The notes beneath the pieces are model-generated. The model was given only the letters and a program-made list of their open reading frames with translations. It did not search any database and was not told the DNA's origin. Of a stretch of DNA of 64,000 bases, positions 61,985-64,000 are shown piece by piece (position 1 is the first letter of the stretch; the number at the start of each line of letters is the position of its first letter). The position numbers were made by a program, and so were the translations under genes. Source of the stretch: an uncultured Clostridia bacterium (lineage in GTDB: Bacteria > Bacillota > Clostridia > Christensenellales > Borkfalkiaceae). The stretch spans positions 117,116 to 181,115 of the forward strand of contig CAMWIW010000001.1 in the NCBI GenBank assembly GCA_947174415.1, read 5' to 3'.

Positions 61985-63118
61985 CTATTGTTTCTCTATT
62001 GAATTGTAATAGTCTTGCTCTTTCTTTAACGGCGTTCTGTAACTATTTTGATAATGCGGACGCTTTTCATTGTAGAAAACAATGTATTCGTCAACCGATT
62101 TATAAAACTCATTTTCAGATTTAAACTTCCGCCTATACAACTCTTCTCTTTTCATAGACGCAAAAAAACTTTCCATCACCGAATTGTCGTATGGAACATA
62201 AGGTCTTGAAAAGGATTGTTCTACGTTCAACTTTATAAGATAAGATTGAAAAGTTCTGCAACAATAATTGCCGCCATTATCAGAATGGAACATTAAACCG
62301 CTTTGCGGTTGCCTCTTTGTGTATGCCAATTTGAAAGTGCTTTTAGTTAATTGAGTGCTGTTTTTAATTCCTATTTTATAACCTACTACTGCTCTTGAAT
62401 ACAAATCTAAAATCACACAGATATAAAAATTCTTTTCTTTTAACCTAAACATTGTAATATCGCTTACCCATACTTGATTAGGCTTTAAAGGATTAAACTG
62501 TTGCTGTAATAGATTTCGATTTCTTTTCTTCTCTTTATCATAAAGACTTTTCGCTTCTTGCCGAATGCTTTTAATGCCCATATCTCGCATCAAAAGTCTT
62601 ATTGTCTTTTCGCCTGCTTTTATTCCTTGCTCTTTTAATACGGCCATTATCTTGCCTGCGCCAAAAATCTGATGACTGTCGTCGTAGATTTTTTGTATTT
62701 TCTCTCTCAATTCTTCTTTACGCTGAACATAAACTGTATTTTGTTTTTTGTTTCTTAAAATATGATTATAGAATGTGCCTCTTGAAACATCTAATGCCTC
62801 GCACAAAATATGTACGCTATGCTGTCCGTACAATTCCTCTAATGCATACAATTTTTCTTTCAATGGTGAGTTGTAATTGCAGTTTACTGTTTTATAGATT
62901 TGAACAATCTCTTCCAAGCGCTTAACTTTTCCTTGTAACCTTTTATAACTTACTACGCTTATAAAGTTACTCTTTTCATTTTGAGCTTCACGAAACTGCT
63001 TAACCCACAAATATAGTGCGCTACGAGATATGCCTATTTCGCTAATTATTGCCGATGCACTTTCACCAGATAAATATCGTTTTACCGCAATCTCTTTTTG
63101 ATCTTTTGTTTTTCTCAT
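61985..63118 (-). CDS. IS3-family transposase
   Basis: A 377-aa transposase as a single frame, joining an OrfA-like N-terminus (HTH, AVKRYLSGESASAIISEIGI) to an OrfB-like part with the HTH_21 region (SHQIFGAGKIMAVLKEQGIK) and the rve DDE core (NQVWVSDITMF, LMFHSDNGGNY, then SVMESFFASMKREEL). Intact. GGAGG site before the ATG. I could not identify matching terminal inverted repeats or a target duplication, so the element ends are not given. Confidence 0.92.
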   Translation of the reverse strand: MRKTKDQKEIAVKRYLSGESASAIISEIGISRSALYLWVKQFREAQNEKSNFISVVSYKRLQGKVKRLEEIVQIYKTVNCNYNSPLKEKLYALEELYGQHSVHILCEALDVSRGTFYNHILRNKKQNTVYVQRKEELREKIQKIYDDSHQIFGAGKIMAVLKEQGIKAGEKTIRLLMRDMGIKSIRQEAKSLYDKEKKRNRNLLQQQFNPLKPNQVWVSDITMFRLKEKNFYICVILDLYSRAVVGYKIGIKNSTQLTKSTFKLAYTKRQPQSGLMFHSDNGGNYCCRTFQSYLIKLNVEQSFSRPYVPYDNSVMESFFASMKREELYRRKFKSENEFYKSVDEYIVFYNEKRPHYQNSYRTPLKKEQDYYNSIEKQ

Positions 63119-63127
63119 TGTTCAACC

Positions 63128-63180
63128 TCCAAAAAATAAAAATATAACCGAGCACCTTTTTCCGATGCTCGGTTATATTT
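63128..63180 (-). terminator. Terminator upstream of the transposase
   Basis: Minus strand 14-bp stem (TGCTCGGTTATATT with complement) and a T-rich tail. It ends the partial gene at 63214-64000 and prevents read-through into the transposase. Confidence 0.75.
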
Positions 63181-63213
63181 TGAAGTAATTTTTTATTATA
63201 AACAATTTATCAT

Positions 63214-64000
63214 TTAAGAACATTTTAAATATAACTTACCTTTTCTCGGCGTATATGTAGCAATATTTTTTTCTTTCATATAGTCTGCAATAGCCCTTAT
63301 ATTAGGATTATCTTCTAATACAGTCTTCCTTGTCTTGTCCCACAATTCAGCAAATTCTTCAGAAATAGAAATAAAATAATTCTTAAAACTATTTAAATTC
63401 GTTATAATGTTTTGATTTACAGCTATTGATAACAACTCAACTTTCAACGATTCATCAATATTAACACCTATAAATTTATACAAAAGCTTTTCAGTTATCT
63501 TACAATTATTATCTGTTATGAATAGTGCAAGTTTAGTTTCTATGCTGACCAAATCAACTAATGAGCCCCCACATCTAAAAACAAATTCTTTTTTAAATTC
63601 AATACTCAAATATTTATTATCAATTATTGCCTCCATATATGATGCTTCAAATGTATGTCCACTAAAAAATTGACCCATTGCTTTTAAAATTTCATCTTGA
63701 TGGCATATTAAATAAGGGAACATATTATGAGTATTTGACAATAAAGACATATCGTTTACATTGTATACAAAACAGTCGTTTAATACAAATTGCTCACAAT
63801 TTTCATTCTTTGCATAAGCACTTGTCATTGTAAACCGAATATCAAGTGATTTTGCTAAATTTAAATATAAATCTTCTTTAAAATTTGCAGCTAATAAATA
63901 ATTAAATACTTCTATTTGTAAATTTCTATCTTGCTTAGCATAAGAACCATTTATTTTTCCGTCATTCAACGATATAAATTCATTTAATAAATCCCTATAC
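63214..64000 (-). CDS. C-terminal part of an unrecognised large protein (runs off the window)
   Basis: At least 262 codons, open to the right window edge, so the start lies outside; the in-frame TTG at 63969 has no support as a start. AT-rich with many Asn, Lys and Leu, unlike the housekeeping genes and suggesting horizontal origin. Predicted mostly alpha-helical, with no membrane segment. The pattern (ITEKLLYKFIGVNIDESLKV near the middle) recalls the C-terminal helical part of large YobI-type P-loop NTPases, but I cannot claim it. Lies next to an insertion sequence and a tRNA gene. Confidence 0.6.
   Translation of the reverse strand, partial: YRDLLNEFISLNDGKINGSYAKQDRNLQIEVFNYLLAANFKEDLYLNLAKSLDIRFTMTSAYAKNENCEQFVLNDCFVYNVNDMSLLSNTHNMFPYLICHQDEILKAMGQFFSGHTFEASYMEAIIDNKYLSIEFKKEFVFRCGGSLVDLVSIETKLALFITDNNCKITEKLLYKFIGVNIDESLKVELLSIAVNQNIITNLNSFKNYFISISEEFAELWDKTRKTVLEDNPNIRAIADYMKEKNIATYTPRKGKLYLKCS

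Noticed and set aside
61900..63210. Defined ends and target duplication of the IS3-family element
   Set aside because: I compared the flanks by eye and could not find convincing TG...CA inverted repeats or a 3-4-bp duplication, so no boundaries are claimed.
1..64000. CRISPR arrays, rRNA genes or toxin-antitoxin pairs
   Set aside because: No regularly spaced direct repeats, rRNA segments or convincing toxin-antitoxin pairs were seen anywhere in the window.

Overview
The window is about 64 kb of chromosome from an endospore-forming Bacillota, most likely an anaerobic member of the Clostridia. Pointers are spoVAC, spoVAD, spoVAE and yunB, a two-subunit class I fumarase, FeoAB iron uptake, a T-box ahead of pheST, a long Gram-positive-type SRP RNA, and sigma-A-type promoters with almost invariant 17-bp spacers. 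Base composition is moderate in GC and genes are densely packed, mostly on the minus strand.

Left flank (1-30.9 kb), mostly housekeeping: feoA-feoA-feoB with candidate iron operators; a two-component system and a GNAT enzyme; a radical SAM/DNA-metabolism gene pair behind a LexA-like palindrome; an Mrp-type Fe-S ATPase; SRP RNA; an ABC-2 exporter; uppP; a foldase-like lipoprotein; mfd-pth-prs; tadA, an M14 peptidase, rlmH and a CPBP protease; fumarase; T-box-pheST; an XRE membrane regulator; then yunB, spoVAE and only the 3' half of spoVAD.

Central region (about 30,946-56,158): a 25.2-kb element splits spoVAD. A large serine recombinase lies at its left end, just inside the junction. The two spoVAD halves share the 7-bp core CCCGCCG. 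Joining them there restores one in-frame 331-codon gene reading through the conserved MAPAAADT segment. The reciprocal junction forms a roughly 52-bp imperfect palindrome with TTATGGT/ACCATAA arms, as expected of a serine-integrase attP. No phage genes are present. The cargo is a surface-polysaccharide locus: a 16-gene leftward operon (aminotransferase, initiating transferase, glycosyltransferases, LicD, Wzy, cytidylyltransferase, GDP-heptose pathway, Wzx, dTDP-rhamnose pathway), a divergent second Wzy/ligase, and a leftward operon with a hexapeptide transferase, glmM, glmS and a CapD/PglF-type dehydratase. This looks like a sporulation-gene intervening element (compare skin in sigK and SP-beta in spsM) that carries a capsule/glycan locus. 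Because spoVAD is expected to act in the forespore, excision could be heritable, which would tie spore formation to loss or re-integration of the glycan locus.

Right flank (56.2-64 kb): the 5' half of spoVAD, spoVAC, an SDR enzyme, a ZIP metal transporter, a TVP38-family membrane protein, dfrA, thyA, tRNA-Pro(CGG), an IS3-family transposase, and the 3' part of an unrecognised AT-rich gene that runs off the window. A dispersed repeat of about 31 bp occurs four times in this flank and once between pth and mfd. Several genes appear to be transcribed as leaderless mRNAs.
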